Shown here: one piece after another, positions 11,206 to 22,189 of the stretch
Position numbering within the stretch: the first letter of the stretch is position 1
Layout of the letters: each line of letters begins with the position of its first letter
Source of the DNA: Terebella lapidaria
Taxonomy: Eukaryota > Annelida > Polychaeta > Terebellida > Terebellidae
Assembly: GCA_949152475.1 (NCBI GenBank)
Contig: OX424570.1
Span: forward strand, 28,454,694 to 28,518,693
DNA: 64,000 nucleotides
Direction of reading: 5' to 3'
Translations under genes and position numbers: made by a program
Notes under the pieces: model-generated
The model's input: only the letters and a program-made list of their open reading frames with translations
Told to the model about the DNA's origin: nothing
Databases searched by the model: none

Positions 11206-11789
11206 ACAGCAGTAATGCCTTTATGCTTTTGTCAAAAAAAAATTCTCTTTTTTTTCATTTTCTGGTTTCCGCATGATAACTTCAGTTTGCCCTGATGTAT
11301 CTCTGCCAAATTTCCACAGCTGGTCAGAAATGAGGTGTAGAAGAAGCCTATTGATTTTGAGCTGGCTCAGGGGTCCGTAAGGTCTGTGAGGATGAAATCA
11401 ATGTTTCTGGTTCCACATGATAACTAAAAAATTATTATGGCAATGACTGTGGGACTTTGCATGGAAGTTCATATATCACCAGGGAAGAAGACTATCAATT
11501 TTGAGGCTGATCCGTCGAATGACGGTTGACCTAGGGCTCGAAATAATTTTAGCTGAGTCATCCTTGAGGCTCTCATGCATATCTTGGAAGCGGTGCGTCG
11601 TAGAGTGAAACAGACGTTATTTTCGGACTTGTGGCGCTAGTGGAACATATTTAAGGGGTACTGGGGATGAACTTTGACCTTGACCTGAATTTTTTTTGTC
11701 GAGAAAATGCTGTGAAAGAAGAAAAAACGAAAAAAAAATTGTTTTTGACAAAACCATAAAGGCGTATCTGCTGAAATACCTTAATGATG

Positions 11790-12520
11790 AAGCAATCAAT
11801 GTCTGACTGGCTGAGGTTCCCACTGGGTCAGATGAAAGGATGAAATGATCAGTGTCCCACTAAATCAAGGGAAATGATGAAGCGATGAATATCTGACTGG
11901 GTCAGGTTCCCACTGGGTCAGTTGAAAGGATGAAATGATGAGTGTCCCACTGGGTCAGGTAAAATGATGAAGCGATGAATGTCTGACTGGGTCAGGTTCC
12001 CACTGGGTCAGTTGGAATGATGAAATGATGAGGTTCCCACTGGGTCAGTTGAAAGGATGAAATGATGAGTGTCACACTTGGTCATGTAGAATGATGAAAT
12101 GATGAATGTCCCACTGAATGTTTCACTGGGTCAGGTTCCCACTGGGTCAGTTGAAATGATGAAATGATGAGTGTTCCACTGGGTCAGGTAAAATGATGAA
12201 GCGATGAATGTCTGACTGGGTCAGGTTCCCACTGGGTCAGTTGGAATGATGAAATGATGAGGTTCCCACTGGGTCAGTTGAGAGGATGAAATGATGAGTG
12301 TCACACTGGGTCATATAGAATGATGAAATGATGAATGTCCCACTGAATGTTTCACTGGGTCAGGTTCCCACTGGGTCAGTTGAAGGGATGAAATGATGAG
12401 TGTCCAACTGGGTCAGGTAAAATGATGAAGCGATGAATGTCTGACTAGGTCAGGTTCCCACTGGGTCAGTTGAAAAGATGAAATGATGAGTGTCCCATTG
12501 GGTCACATATAATGACAAAA
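11790..12520 (-). repeat. 90-bp minisatellite, right arm (inverted)
   Basis: Complement of the left-arm unit, about eight units. A shorter variant containing CCCACTGAATGTTTCACTGG occurs twice (near 12110 and 12340), which suggests a higher-order duplication of about 230 bp. Confidence 0.85.
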
Positions 12521-12838
12521 CAAATGCTCCTGGCTGTGTTCCGTTGGGTCTTTTCGAGAGACCCAGCTGAGACCTGTTGGTTGTCACTGGGTCTTCATCA
12601 TTTCATCGCTCCGGGGGCTTACGGCTCCAACCCCCCCCCCCCCCCGCACCCCAGACCGATTTATTTCAGTCTCAAACCGCCCCCCCCCCTTCTCAAAGCT
12701 GGCGACGGGCCTGCATATAAAATTATATCCAACGTTAATCGTGGCTTCTTTCTGGTTTTTTTAAAATTCATCATGCAGACTCCCAGATAAATCAATAAAA
12801 CTCGCGATTTAATCCTGTGGGTTTTCGCGACTTTCTTC
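12521..12838. other. Spacer with poly(C) tracts
   Basis: Contains long C runs near 12630-12646 and 12679-12689. No gene is visible. Confidence 0.4.
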
Positions 12839-14736
12839 TACGGAAGCGTAGAAGGGCCACCCAGGAAAATTATTTTTTTTAAATTCCAGAGTTAGTAACT
12901 CGATAATATCGACTTAGTATCTCGATAATATCGACTTATAACTCGATAATATCGAGTTAGTATCTCGATAATATCGACTTAAACGTGGAACAGGCACAGG
13001 AAGGAGATTTATTTTTTTAAATTCCCGAGTTAGTATCTCGATAATATCGAGTTAGTATCTCGATAATATCGACTTATAACTCGATAATATCGAGTTAGTA
13101 TCTCGATAATATCGACTTAGTAACTCGATAATATCGACTTAATATATCAGGGTTGTCCGGCCCATGTGTACATGTATGTATAATGTACGTGGGTAACCAA
13201 TAACGACTGTGTCAATTGGCGTATATGTCCCCGTGTGAACATTGAAATAAATGATATCTAAAATGAAAACTCTCCCCTCTGGTGTAAATATCAATTACAT
13301 TAATTACATAATAGAGTTCTAACAGTATTTGACCCTCATATAAAATCAGTAATGTTTATTTGTTTTCTCATTATGTATATTACGGAAGCGTAGAAGGGCC
13401 ACCCAGGAAAATTATTTTTTTAAAATTCCCGACTTAGTAACTCGATAATATCGACTTAGTATCTCGATAATATCGACTTATAACTCGATAATATCGAGTT
13501 AGTATCTCGATAATATCGACTTAGTGTGGAACAGGCACAGGAAGGAGATTTATTTTTTTTAAATTCCCGAGTTAGTAACTCGATAATATCGACTTAGTAT
13601 CTCGATAATATCGAGTTAGTATCTCGATGATATCGAGTTAGCAACTCGATAATATCGACTTAGTAACTCGATAATATCGACTTAATATTTTAGGGTTGTC
13701 CGGCCCATGTGTACATGTATGTATAATGTACGTGGGTAACCATTAACGACTGTGTCAATTGGCGTATATGTCCACGTGTGAACATTGAAATAAATGATAT
13801 CTAAAATGAAAACTTTCCCCTCTGATGTAAATATCAATTACATTAATTACATAATAGAGTTCTAACAGTATTTGACCCTCATAAAATCAGTAATGTTTAT
13901 TTGTTTTCTCATTATGTATTTGCACAAGCAGACTATACACCATGTGCTGTGATTTAAGTTGAGATACTAAGTCGATATTATCGAGTTACTAAGTCGATAT
14001 TATCGAGATACTAACTCGATATTATCGAGTTACTAAGTCGATATTATCGAGATACTAAGTCGATATTATCGAGTTACTAACTCGATATTATCGAGATACT
14101 AACTCGATATTATCGAGTTACTAAGTCGATATTATCGAGATACTAAGTCGATATTATCGAGTTACTAACTCGATATTATCGAGATACTAACTCTATATTA
14201 TCGAGTTACTAACTCGATATTATCGACTTACTAACTCGGGAATTTGAAAAAAATAAATCTTCCTGTGCCTGATCCACTCTTAAGTCGATATTATCGAGAT
14301 ACTAAGTCGATATTATCGAGTTACTAAGTCGGGAATTTAAAAAAAAAATAATTTCCTGGGTGGCCCTTCTACGCTTCCGTAGTATATGCACAAGCAGACT
14401 ATACATCATGTGCTGTGATTTAAGTCGAGATACTAAGTCGATATTATCGAGTTACTAACTCGATATTATCGACTTACTAAGTCGATATTATCGAGTTACT
14501 AACTCGATATTATCGAGATACTAACTCGATATTATCGACTTACTAACTCGATATTATCGAGATACTAACTCGATATTATCGACTTACTAACTCGGGAATT
14601 TGAAAAAAATAAATCTTCCTGTGCCTGATCCACTCTTAAGTCGATATTATCGAGATACTAAGTCGATATTATCGAGTTACTAAATCGGGAATTTACAAAA
14701 AATAATTTTCCTGGGTGGCCCTTCTACGCTTCCGTA
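12839..14736. repeat. Tandemly duplicated TIR element with CTCGATAATATCGAG arrays
   Basis: The terminal sequence TACGGAAGCGTAGAAGGGCC occurs at 12839 and 13379 in one orientation and at ~14382 and 14736 in the other. Inside, arrays of ~18-20 bp units built on the near-palindrome CTCGATAATATCGA(G/C) alternate with AACTTAGT linkers. A ~230-bp unique segment (TTGTCCGGCCCATGTGTACA) appears at ~13147 and ~13687. A CAAGCAGACTATACA-CATG segment appears at ~13926 and ~14391. The order is left end-array-unique, then a complete unit, then array-right end. This is best explained by unequal recombination between copies of a miniature element. Confidence 0.75.
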
Positions 14737-14984
14737 TTCTTCACACTAACCTGCCTCATTTTTTGTCAAAAAGAAATCCTAACCAGTCGCTTTTTTCCCC
14801 GTTTTATTCCAGACGTGCTGAAACGATATATTCATACGCGGATTGAAGGTGGCGCAATTTTCACGATTTCATCAATGAATAGCCTATTAATTAAATTAGA
14901 TTGATTGACTGAGTGATTGTTTGGCTGATCCACAGGCTAGCTAACTCACGCGTTCTGAGATTGTATGTGATGATATGTGCTCCC
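14737..14984. other. Spacer upstream of promoter
   Basis: AT-rich sequence with no gene or repeat recognised. Confidence 0.3.
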
Positions 14985-15130
14985 GGATCTCCGCCTGTTA
15001 AAACTGAGTGGGTGGACTTGAACTATCACCAAGCACCTGCTCAGACCACGTGCTAGGTTGTTTATATCTATGACGCGCACGTTTTCGTGTAAAACGTCAC
15101 TTCCGCCGAGAGGTACTCTTTCCGGCCTCT
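14985..15130 (+). promoter_or_regulatory. Probable ribosomal-protein gene promoter
   Basis: This non-repetitive segment precedes a pyrimidine-rich start. It contains ATGACGCGCACG, AACGTCACTTCCGCC (CRE half-site TGACGT on the complement joined to an ETS-type CTTCCG) and CTTTCCGGCCTCTTTTTCAC. ETS/CRE-like sites and a TOP-type pyrimidine start are typical of metazoan ribosomal protein promoters. Assignment to RPS26 is inferred from the exon that follows. Confidence 0.5.
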
Positions 15131-15155
15131 TTTTCACACGAAGTGATCCAAGATG
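15126..15155 (+). CDS. RPS26: Candidate RPS26 exon 1 (5'UTR plus ATG)
   Basis: A pyrimidine stretch (CCTCTTTTTCAC) resembling a 5' TOP start is followed by a short leader and ATCCAAGATG, with the ATG at 15153-15155 directly abutting a GTAGGA donor. RPS26 exon 2 (33900) starts with the second codon of the protein, so its first exon must end exactly after the initiator ATG, as this one does. I found no ATG-GT alternative in 33540-33900. The implied intron is 18.7 kb. Another gene's first exon cannot be excluded without transcript data. Confidence 0.5.
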
Positions 15156-15412
15156 GTAGGATTTTTCTCACGTGTTCGCTAAATTTCCATATTCCTGTCA
15201 TTTCTGCTGCTTGACACAACTTCGAGCATTCAAAATGAATGTCAAACGTACATACCAGTGTATAGTAACAATAGTACCTACAGAAGGCCCTCTAAAATCC
15301 AAAGGAATAATACCAGATTATGCTTCTCTGTAATTAGGTAAAGTTACTTCACTCTGGGGTGGATGGCCCGACCCACAGAGGTGAAGCGGTTCCATGCGAT
15401 AACGTAACCGCG

Positions 15413-15926
15413 ATAAGAGCTGACTGTGCTTCGAAGTTTGTTGGCAAAAATGGGCTGTTGTTGGATCCGTTGTACGTTTTTTTGAGGACATTGGATGTTA
15501 TGCTACTTGATTTCAGCATACGCAGACAGAAATAGTGTGTAGTTGTGAAAATTGAATACATTTTTTATTTGAAGTGGTGTAACTTGCCGCTGCCTTTTGC
15601 AAACTGTGCATTTTGTGCGGACCTATTTTGAAAGATTTGTACAATCGCCTAATGCGACATTCTTTTTCTTCAAACAGTTGACATACAAATTTGTACCGGT
15701 ACAGATCAGAAATCCAGTTTCAAATTTCAAATCAGCTTATTCAATGTTCAACATTCATAATAGCGCGCTCAAGCATAGAGATTATTATATATATGTAAAT
15801 AAGCTTTAAAAATCAAAATGAAACAACAAGAGTAAACAATATTGCTAAAATGACATCTGTGTATAGTTTGAATTTTAACTTGTCTGAAATATTTTCTTAT
15901 ATAACTCTTTGATATAAACTAAAAAA
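15413..15926. other. Interior of MULE-like element, unassigned
   Basis: AT-rich sequence with short open frames lacking family resemblance. Confidence 0.35.
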
Positions 15927-17189
15927 TTAGTTCAAGGGCTAAGAAAGGTCACCGGAAGAATGTTAGTTTTAAAACAACTTTTTTCATCAAAATTGCCGTA
16001 TTGACCATTCAAGGTCAATGAAGGTCCAATTTATGGTCACCATTGAAACTGCAATATATGATTTCCCATTTGATACGACCAATATTTAAGTTTACCTTGA
16101 AGTGTTCTAAGAGTTTACTCCATACAGCTCCCATTATGAAGGAAGAATATCAAAGGCCAAATTCAAGGTCATAACAATATTTACCACATATCATTTCATA
16201 TGTACACAATTGATTTCTAATTCATAATGTTGCTAACAAACAATATATTACCCATTTTGTGCTTTGACTTTGAAAATAAGGTCAAGGTCAAAGTTGTTCT
16301 GGTGTCCCCAGAGAATCTGGAGGGACGGTGGCAGAAGACGTTTGTGAAATGTGGCGAGTGCATTCGGCGAATTATTGTGCAGTCCTTGACTGTGGCTGGA
16401 ATACAGGAAGTACGTTTCCAGTACAAAAACAAATGCAAGTGCTGCTACTGTCAGGTTTCATGTGGAAACTGCACCAACCTCAAGCAAGAAGAGCACTGAT
16501 GTTACCGAGAACATGTGTGTTTGTGATGAGATTAACTATTTCGCAATTACTTAATGCATATGCAGACGGTTAACACAGGTATGATATATAGTTTCATCTT
16601 CATTCATCAGTTTGCACTTACCTGGTTCTGAAACAAGTTGTCACATATTGTGCAGGTTTACACATACACGTCCTCTCTCGACTCACAAACGAAGATGTGA
16701 AACGAAAATGCTGAATATTGTCATGACCTTGAACTTGACATTTGACTTCATTTTCAAGGTCACATGACAAAATGGCTAATATCTCCCTTCTTGTCGATCT
16801 TACAGCTTAGGAATCAATTGTGCACATACATGTATAGGGAATGATGTATGCCGAATATTTCGATGATCTTTAATTGACCTTCGCCCTTATTTTCAAGGTC
16901 ATACAACGCAATTGCTATTTTATCTTGCTTGTTATTGAACTTACAGCTTAGTAATCAATTGTGGACATTTTGGGGGATGATATACATGTTTGCTGGATAT
17001 TCTCATGACGTTGCATTCGTTGCATTTAGTCAGTGATTTTCTTGAATTTGACCTCAAGTTTGACCTTATTTTTGCTCGCACTGCTGCAGGAGGTCTTGCT
17101 TTGGCTCGCCATCCTACTATTAGGACAAATACGGTATCTAAAATATATCACATATCTTGTCCGGTAACCTGTCTTAGCCTTTGAGCTAT
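15927..17189 (-). repeat. TTACCGG-family repeat, copy A
   Basis: Starts TTAGTTCAAGGGCTAAGAAA-GGTCACCGGA and ends TCCGGTAACCTGTCTTAGCC, the inverted terminal signature of this family. The interior includes the family's CAAGGTCA-rich monomers (GACCTTGAA, TTTCAAGGTCA) and the linker AGGAATCAATTGTGGACAT. It is diverged compared with later copies and lies inside the MULE-like element. Confidence 0.7.
17030..17136 (-). mobile_element. Fragment of CCGTATT-type TIR element
   Basis: About 107 bp, ending CTACTATTAGGACAAATACGG, that match the left part of the complete element at 56849-57138 in inverted orientation. The other end is missing. Confidence 0.7.
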
Positions 17190-17270
17190 TTTTTGGATTC
17201 AAATCAAAAGTCGGACTGTCGTCATCATCGACAGACATTATATTTACTAAATGGTCATTTTACTCTATAC

Positions 17271-17272
17271 CT

Positions 17273-17352
<80 letters not shown>
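17271..17352. repeat. (TA)n microsatellite
   Basis: About 40 uninterrupted TA dinucleotides. Confidence 0.98.
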
Positions 17353-17354
<2 letters not shown>

Positions 17355-18068
17355 CCATACACATATATGTACACATCTATAGCCTACATTATGTGTGATT
17401 GACAAATAAACACGCTATCAATTTGTCAAAAAGATAATCCAATGTTCGGTATCTTTGTTTGAAAATTTTTATTTGAAATATTCATGGAAACTTATTCTTT
17501 AAAATCGTTGATTTTGGAGTGTACTTATTGTGAGGGAAAATATTATTGTGCATGATGACCTCTGACTTCATACGTGCATACCAAAAAACAATAAAATGCG
17601 AGTGAAATTCAAGACTAATGAAGAAAATGCAAGGAATGTATAGTTTCCATAGTCATTAATATTATTCATCTGTTCAATCATATATTACTAGATCTACCTG
17701 GTTTTACAGCAATGAAGAATGTGTCTGCTTTTTTCAACATCATAGTCAAACTGTTAACATTTTTTGTTTCTTCAATTCAATTGTACTTCTTTAAATTAAG
17801 GATTTCTGTCAGAATGTGTGTGGAAATCGTTTGAAATACAAATCGTTTTATGCGAGCCATACGAGGAATTAGGTCCCGCACTGAATATTTGGAAAGTCCA
17901 GACATGTTGATGGATACCTTCGAAGAAACTAATGTTTTGTAAATTACAAGACGACATTGTAACTCAAAACACTCGATGAGATTCATAACGTGAATTTTTT
18001 GGTATTTATGGACTATTCCGTAGATTTTAATACCCGCTAGATGCGTGCGGTCACTCTCGTAGACCGCA
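17353..18068. other. Interior of MULE-like element, unassigned
   Basis: AT-rich with no recognisable coding or repeat content. Confidence 0.35.
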
Positions 18069-18155
18069 CGCGGTTACGTTATCGCATGGAACCGCTTCAC
18101 CTCTGTGGGTCGGGCCATCCACCCCAGAGTGAAGTAACTTTACCTACTCTGTAAT

Positions 18156-19022
18156 CTGTTTGTGATTGTTCGATCCGCAACTTAGACAAAGTATCGTCTT
18201 TTCCGGTAATTCTGCGCGGCCGGTAATTCTGCGCGGCCGAAAATGACGCCGGAGTCTCGTTGTGAACATGTTGTGAAGGCATGTGCTCCAGTGTCTGCAC
18301 ATTCACGCGCTGTCATCAGTTGTCAAAAGAAGCAGTTCACTAAATTTCCAGTAATATTCCATAAGGTTCATTTCCGTAAATATTATTGCACAATAATAAG
18401 TGCGAATCGAAGTGTTCGAAACCCAGATTTATCAAAAGAAATGAAGAATGTCAACTCCCCCCCCCCCCCCCTGTCTGTCAATTGATGTAAACAAACTAGA
18501 TTCTATTTGTGCACCCAATTTTTGATGACGCACTTTCTACTGACTATGGCGCCCCCATTTCCCACAGTATGACACACCATTGTGTCTAATATAATATTTT
18601 TGAGTACAATTGTGTCTTCCATTCAATACGCTTAAGTCCATGCATCTTTTGCTAGATATGTGCCCATACGAACTATGATGTATACCTAGATCTATAAATG
18701 AATTATGATAGACAAATGATATAATTGCTAAAAAAAATATACATGAACACATTTTATGTATATTAAATTTATGTACATCAAATTTAATGAAACTATACAT
18801 CTATCTGAGCTATCTGTAGAAGAATGATGACGGATATGCTAATTGCATTTGATGTATCTGAGTTTTATTGCAACTTAACTCAAATAATGATTTTAAAATA
18901 TTTATATTGTATGAAATAAAATCTCTACTTTAATATTCTTGTGTGTTTACGGAACATAATGTCGTATAAACATAATTTTGGATGTTAATGAAGGATATTA
19001 ATACCAAATGACTATTTTAAAC
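18156..19022. other. Unassigned sequence with a short tandem duplication
   Basis: Contains two adjacent copies of CCGGTAATTCTGCGCGG at ~18204 and ~18222 and a C run near 18459. There is no gene; the sequence is probably intronic if exon 1 at 15126 is correct. Confidence 0.35.
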
Positions 19023-19355
19023 TAGTCTTTCGGGAATACCTGCTGAGGACCGCAGGTCCGAAAGACGAAGTGCCATGCATGATAAAATGTGTATCTCGAT
19101 GCGAATGAAATCTATTCGCCGTTTAGACAAAGTACGTCTTTCGTGAATACCTGCTGAGCCTGAGGACCGCAGGTCCGAAAGACGAAGTGCCATGCATGTT
19201 AAAAAGTGTACCTCGATGCGAATGAAATCTATTCGCTGTTTGACAGCTCAAAACATGGTGAAAACTGACGAAAATTCCAGCTAAACATACCAAAATGGCT
19301 AGGATAATCATTTATAAATTGTTATCTGCACTACTGTAGAATCGCTGATTTATTA

Positions 19356-21670
19356 GGGCATTTCGGCCCGAAATGCCCTTATGGTTTTGTCTGGTTTTTT
19401 TTTGTTTTTTTTTTCTTCTTTTTTACTTTCGCCGTTTGGTTTCCGATCAATAACTCGGGAACGCCTGAACAGATCTTGTCCAAATTTGCACCACTGGTCA
19501 GAAATATTAGATGGAAGACCCCTATTGTTTTGGAGGCGGCTCCGGGGTCCGTGAGGATGAAATCAAGGTTGATTTTGAGACTTGGTTTCCGAGCGATAAC
19601 TCAAAAAGTATTCATGCAATGGCAAGTATTCTATGCATGGGAGTTCATATACCACCCGGGAAGAACCCTATTGATTTTGGTATCAATCCGTCGAACGACC
19701 TTTGATCTAGAGCTCGGAAGAATTTTTGCTGATTCGTCCTTGAGGCTTTCATGCATATCTCGGAAACGGTGGGTCGTAGAGCGAAACGGAGCTCAATTTC
19801 GGCCTCCTGGCACTAGACTAACTAGTCTAGGGGGTATCTTGGGTCGAATCGACCCCTGGTGTCGAATTTTTTTTTCGCTGACTCGGCACTTCCTGTTTGG
19901 CCGTATCTCGGAAACGGTGTGTCGTAGAGCGAAACGGAGCTCAATTTCGGTCTCCTGGCACTAGACAAACTAGTCTAGGAGGTATTTTGGGTCAAGACGA
20001 CCCCTGGTGTCGAATTTCTTTTTGCCGACTCGGCACTTCCTGTTTGGCCGTATCTCGGAAACGGTGCGTCGTAGAGCGAAACGGAGCTCAATTTCGGCCT
20101 CCTGGCACTAGACAAACTAGTCTAGAGGGTATCTTGGGTCGAGACAACCCCTGGTGTCGAATTTTTTTTCGCCGGCTCGGCACTTCCTGTATGCCCTATC
20201 TCGGAAACAGTGCGTCGTAGAGCGAAACGGAGCTCAATTCCGGCCTTCTGGCACTAGACAAACTAGTCTAGGAGGTATTTTGGGTCGAAACGACCGCCGG
20301 TGTCGAATTTATTTTTCGCCGAGTCGGCACTTCCTGTTTGGCCGTATCTCGGAAACGGTGCGTCGTAGAGCGAAACAGAGCTCAATTCCGGCCTTCTGGC
20401 ACTAGACAAACTTGTCTAGGGGGTATTATGGGTCGAGACGACCCCTGGTGTCGAATTTATTATTGCCGATTCGGCACTTCCTGTTTGGCTGTATCTCGGA
20501 AACGGTGCGTCGTAGAGCGAAACGGAGCTCAGTTCCGGCCTCCTGGCACTAGACAAACTAGGCTTATGGGTATTTTGGGTCGAGACGACCCCTGGTGTCG
20601 AATTTATATTCGCCGAATCGTCACTTCCTGTTCGGCCGTATCTCGGAAACGGTGCGTCGTAGAGCGAAACGGAGCTCAATTCCGGCCTACTGGCACAAAA
20701 CAAACTAGGCTTATGGGTATTTTGGGTCGAGACGACCCCTGGTGTTGAATTTTTTCTCGCCGACTCGACACTTCCTGTTTGGTCGTATCTCGGAAACGGT
20801 GCGTCATACAGGGAAACGGAGCTCAATTCCAGCCTTCTGGCACTAGACAAACTAGTCTAGTGGGTATCCTGGGTCGAGATGACCCCTGGTGTCGGAATTT
20901 TTTTTTGCCGACTCGTCACTTCCTGTTTGGCCGTATCTCGGAAACGATGTGTCGTAGAGCGAAACGGAGCTCAATTTCGACCTCCTGGCACTAGACAAAT
21001 TAGTCTAGAGTGTATTTAGGGTCGAGACAACCCCTGGTGTCGAATTTTTTTTCGCCGACTCGGCACTTCGTGTTTGGCCGTATCTCGGAAACGGTGAGTC
21101 GTAGAGCGAAACGGAGCTCAATTCCGGCCTTCTGGTACCAGACAAACTAGTCTAGGAGGTATTTTGGGTCAAGACGACCCCTGGTGTCGAATTTATTTTT
21201 GCCGAGTCGGCACGTCTTGTTTGGCCGTATCTCGGAAATGGTGCGTCGTAGAGCGAAACGGAGCTCAATTCCGGCCTTCTGGTACTAGACAAACTAGTCT
21301 AGGGGGTATTTTGGGTCGAGACGACCCCTGGTGTTGGATATTTTTTCGCCGACTTGGCACTTCCTGTTTGACCGTTACTGGGAAACAGTGCGTTGTAGAG
21401 CGAAACGGAGCTCAATTTCGGCCTCCTGGCACTAGACAAACTAGGCGTAGGGGTATTTTGGGTCGAGACGACTTCTGGTGCCGTATCTCGAAAACGGTGC
21501 GTGGTAGAGCGAAACGCAAAGATGCCTAAGGGCGGGGTATGTCACCTAAACTTTGACCATGGACAGTTCCAGAGTCATCATGGTTCTAGACACGGTCTCT
21601 TAGGTATATGTTAGCTAGGAATAGAACTCACACGAAATGCCCCAAGGCATCTTCAGGCCTTGACGTCTAG
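19356..21670. mobile_element. GGCATTTCGG element with TTA target duplication
   Basis: Inserted in the GTCTTTCGG element between TTA (19353-19355) and TTA (21671-21673). The uninterrupted relative at ~23089 (GATTTATTATGTTTCAC) confirms the empty site. The left end is a perfect hairpin with 11-bp arms GGGCATTTCGG. The right end is CACGAAATGCCCCAAGGCAT followed by CAGGCCTTGACGTCTAG. Three-base TWA duplications are typical of PIF/Harbinger elements. The interior is mostly a tandem array of one core unit, with no transposase. Confidence 0.75.
19740..21525. repeat. ~148-bp tandem array inside GGCATTTCGG element
   Basis: About 13 units. Each has ATCTCGGAAACGGTGCGTCG, TAGAGCGAAACGGAGCTC, CTGGCACTAGACAAACTAG, GGTCGAGACGACCCCTGGTG and GCCGACTCGGCACTTCCTGT. 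Units vary by 1-3 bp in length, so the repetitive open frames drift between frames and are not treated as protein. Confidence 0.92.
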
Positions 21671-22189
21671 TTATGTTTTACAAACATCTTGAATCGTTTG
21701 AACCAAAGATGCAAAATCTGGCAACTTTCTCGCTTCGATTCAATGGCGGTTTTATACGATGTTGAATCAAATCGAAACTGGCTTAGTGTTGCGTACATGT
21801 TGTTAAGCATTACGCAACACATCTCCGTTTCGATTTGATTCTACAATCAAATATTTTTGTGTCACGGAGTTTATCGAGGCAATGGTGAAACCGCCATTCA
21901 ATTGAAGCGAGAAACTTGCCGGATTTTGCTGGTTTAGTTCAAAAGATTGAAAATGTTTGTAAAACACAATGAATCAACAAATCTAACACAGATAACAACT
22001 TTGAAATGATTATGCTTGCCATTTTGGTAAGTTTAGCTGTAATTTCCGTTAGTTTTCACCAAGTTTTGAGCCGTCAAACAGCGAATAGATTTCGTTCGCA
22101 TCGAGATACACTTTTTATCATGCATGGCACTTCGTCTTTCGGACCTGCGGTCCTCAGCAGGTATCCCCGAAAGACGTACTTTGTCTATT

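Larger units (their letters stand above)
10503..12520. mobile_element. Large foldback element with inverted 90-bp arrays
   Basis: The left arm (10503-11205) is an array of ~90-bp units with CTGACCCAGTGGGA and CATTTCATCATTT motifs. The right arm (11790-12520) is the same array in inverted orientation (TCCCACTGGGTCAG, AAATGATGAA). Between them is a ~580-bp core whose own ends are inverted repeats: a TGCCTTTATG-TTTTGTC block near 11217-11235 and its complement near 11742-11766. The core shares CATGCATATCTTGGAAGCGG and GTCGTAGAGTGAAAC with two other foldback elements in this window (19356 and 32174). No transposase is visible. Confidence 0.65.
15335..18146. mobile_element. MULE-like TIR element with 9-bp target duplication
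   Basis: Perfect or near-perfect 78-bp inverted repeats (15335-15412 and 18069-18146) begin TAGGTAAAGTTACTTC and include GGTGGATGGCCCGACCCACA. The element is flanked by the direct repeat CTCTGTAAT (15326-15334 and 18147-18155). Nine-base duplications and long TIRs are features of Mutator/MULE elements. There is no transposase ORF. The interior carries a nested TTACCGG-family repeat, a fragment of a CCGTATT-family element and a TA microsatellite. Inferred to be non-autonomous. Confidence 0.75.
19023..22189. mobile_element. Foldback element with GTCTTTCGG ends, copy 1
   Basis: The left arm (19127-19352, preceded by a second, partial copy of the end at 19023-19126) and the right arm (~21975-22189) are inverted copies. 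They carry TACCTGCTGAGGACCGCAGG, GTCCGAAAGACGAAGTGCCA and GATGCGAATGAAATCTATTC. The terminal segment is itself palindromic (CTTTCGG/CCGAAAG around GGACCGCAGGTCC). The central part (21674-21970) is also a foldback: TTTACAAACATCTTGAATCG and its diverged complement. A second element (19356-21670) is inserted in it. No coding capacity is visible. Confidence 0.7.

Noticed and set aside
10503..12520. CRISPR-like array
   Set aside because: Units are 90 bp, contiguous and without unique spacers. The DNA is eukaryotic.
12839..14736. Centromeric or telomeric satellite
   Set aside because: The arrays are short, interrupted by unique segments and bounded by TIRs, which fits a mobile element better.
19476..21529. 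Repetitive ORFs with SRKRCVVERNGAQFR units
   Set aside because: Direct translation of the ~148-bp tandem array. Frames drift between units and overlapping frames are open on the other strand, so there is no sign of protein-level constraint.
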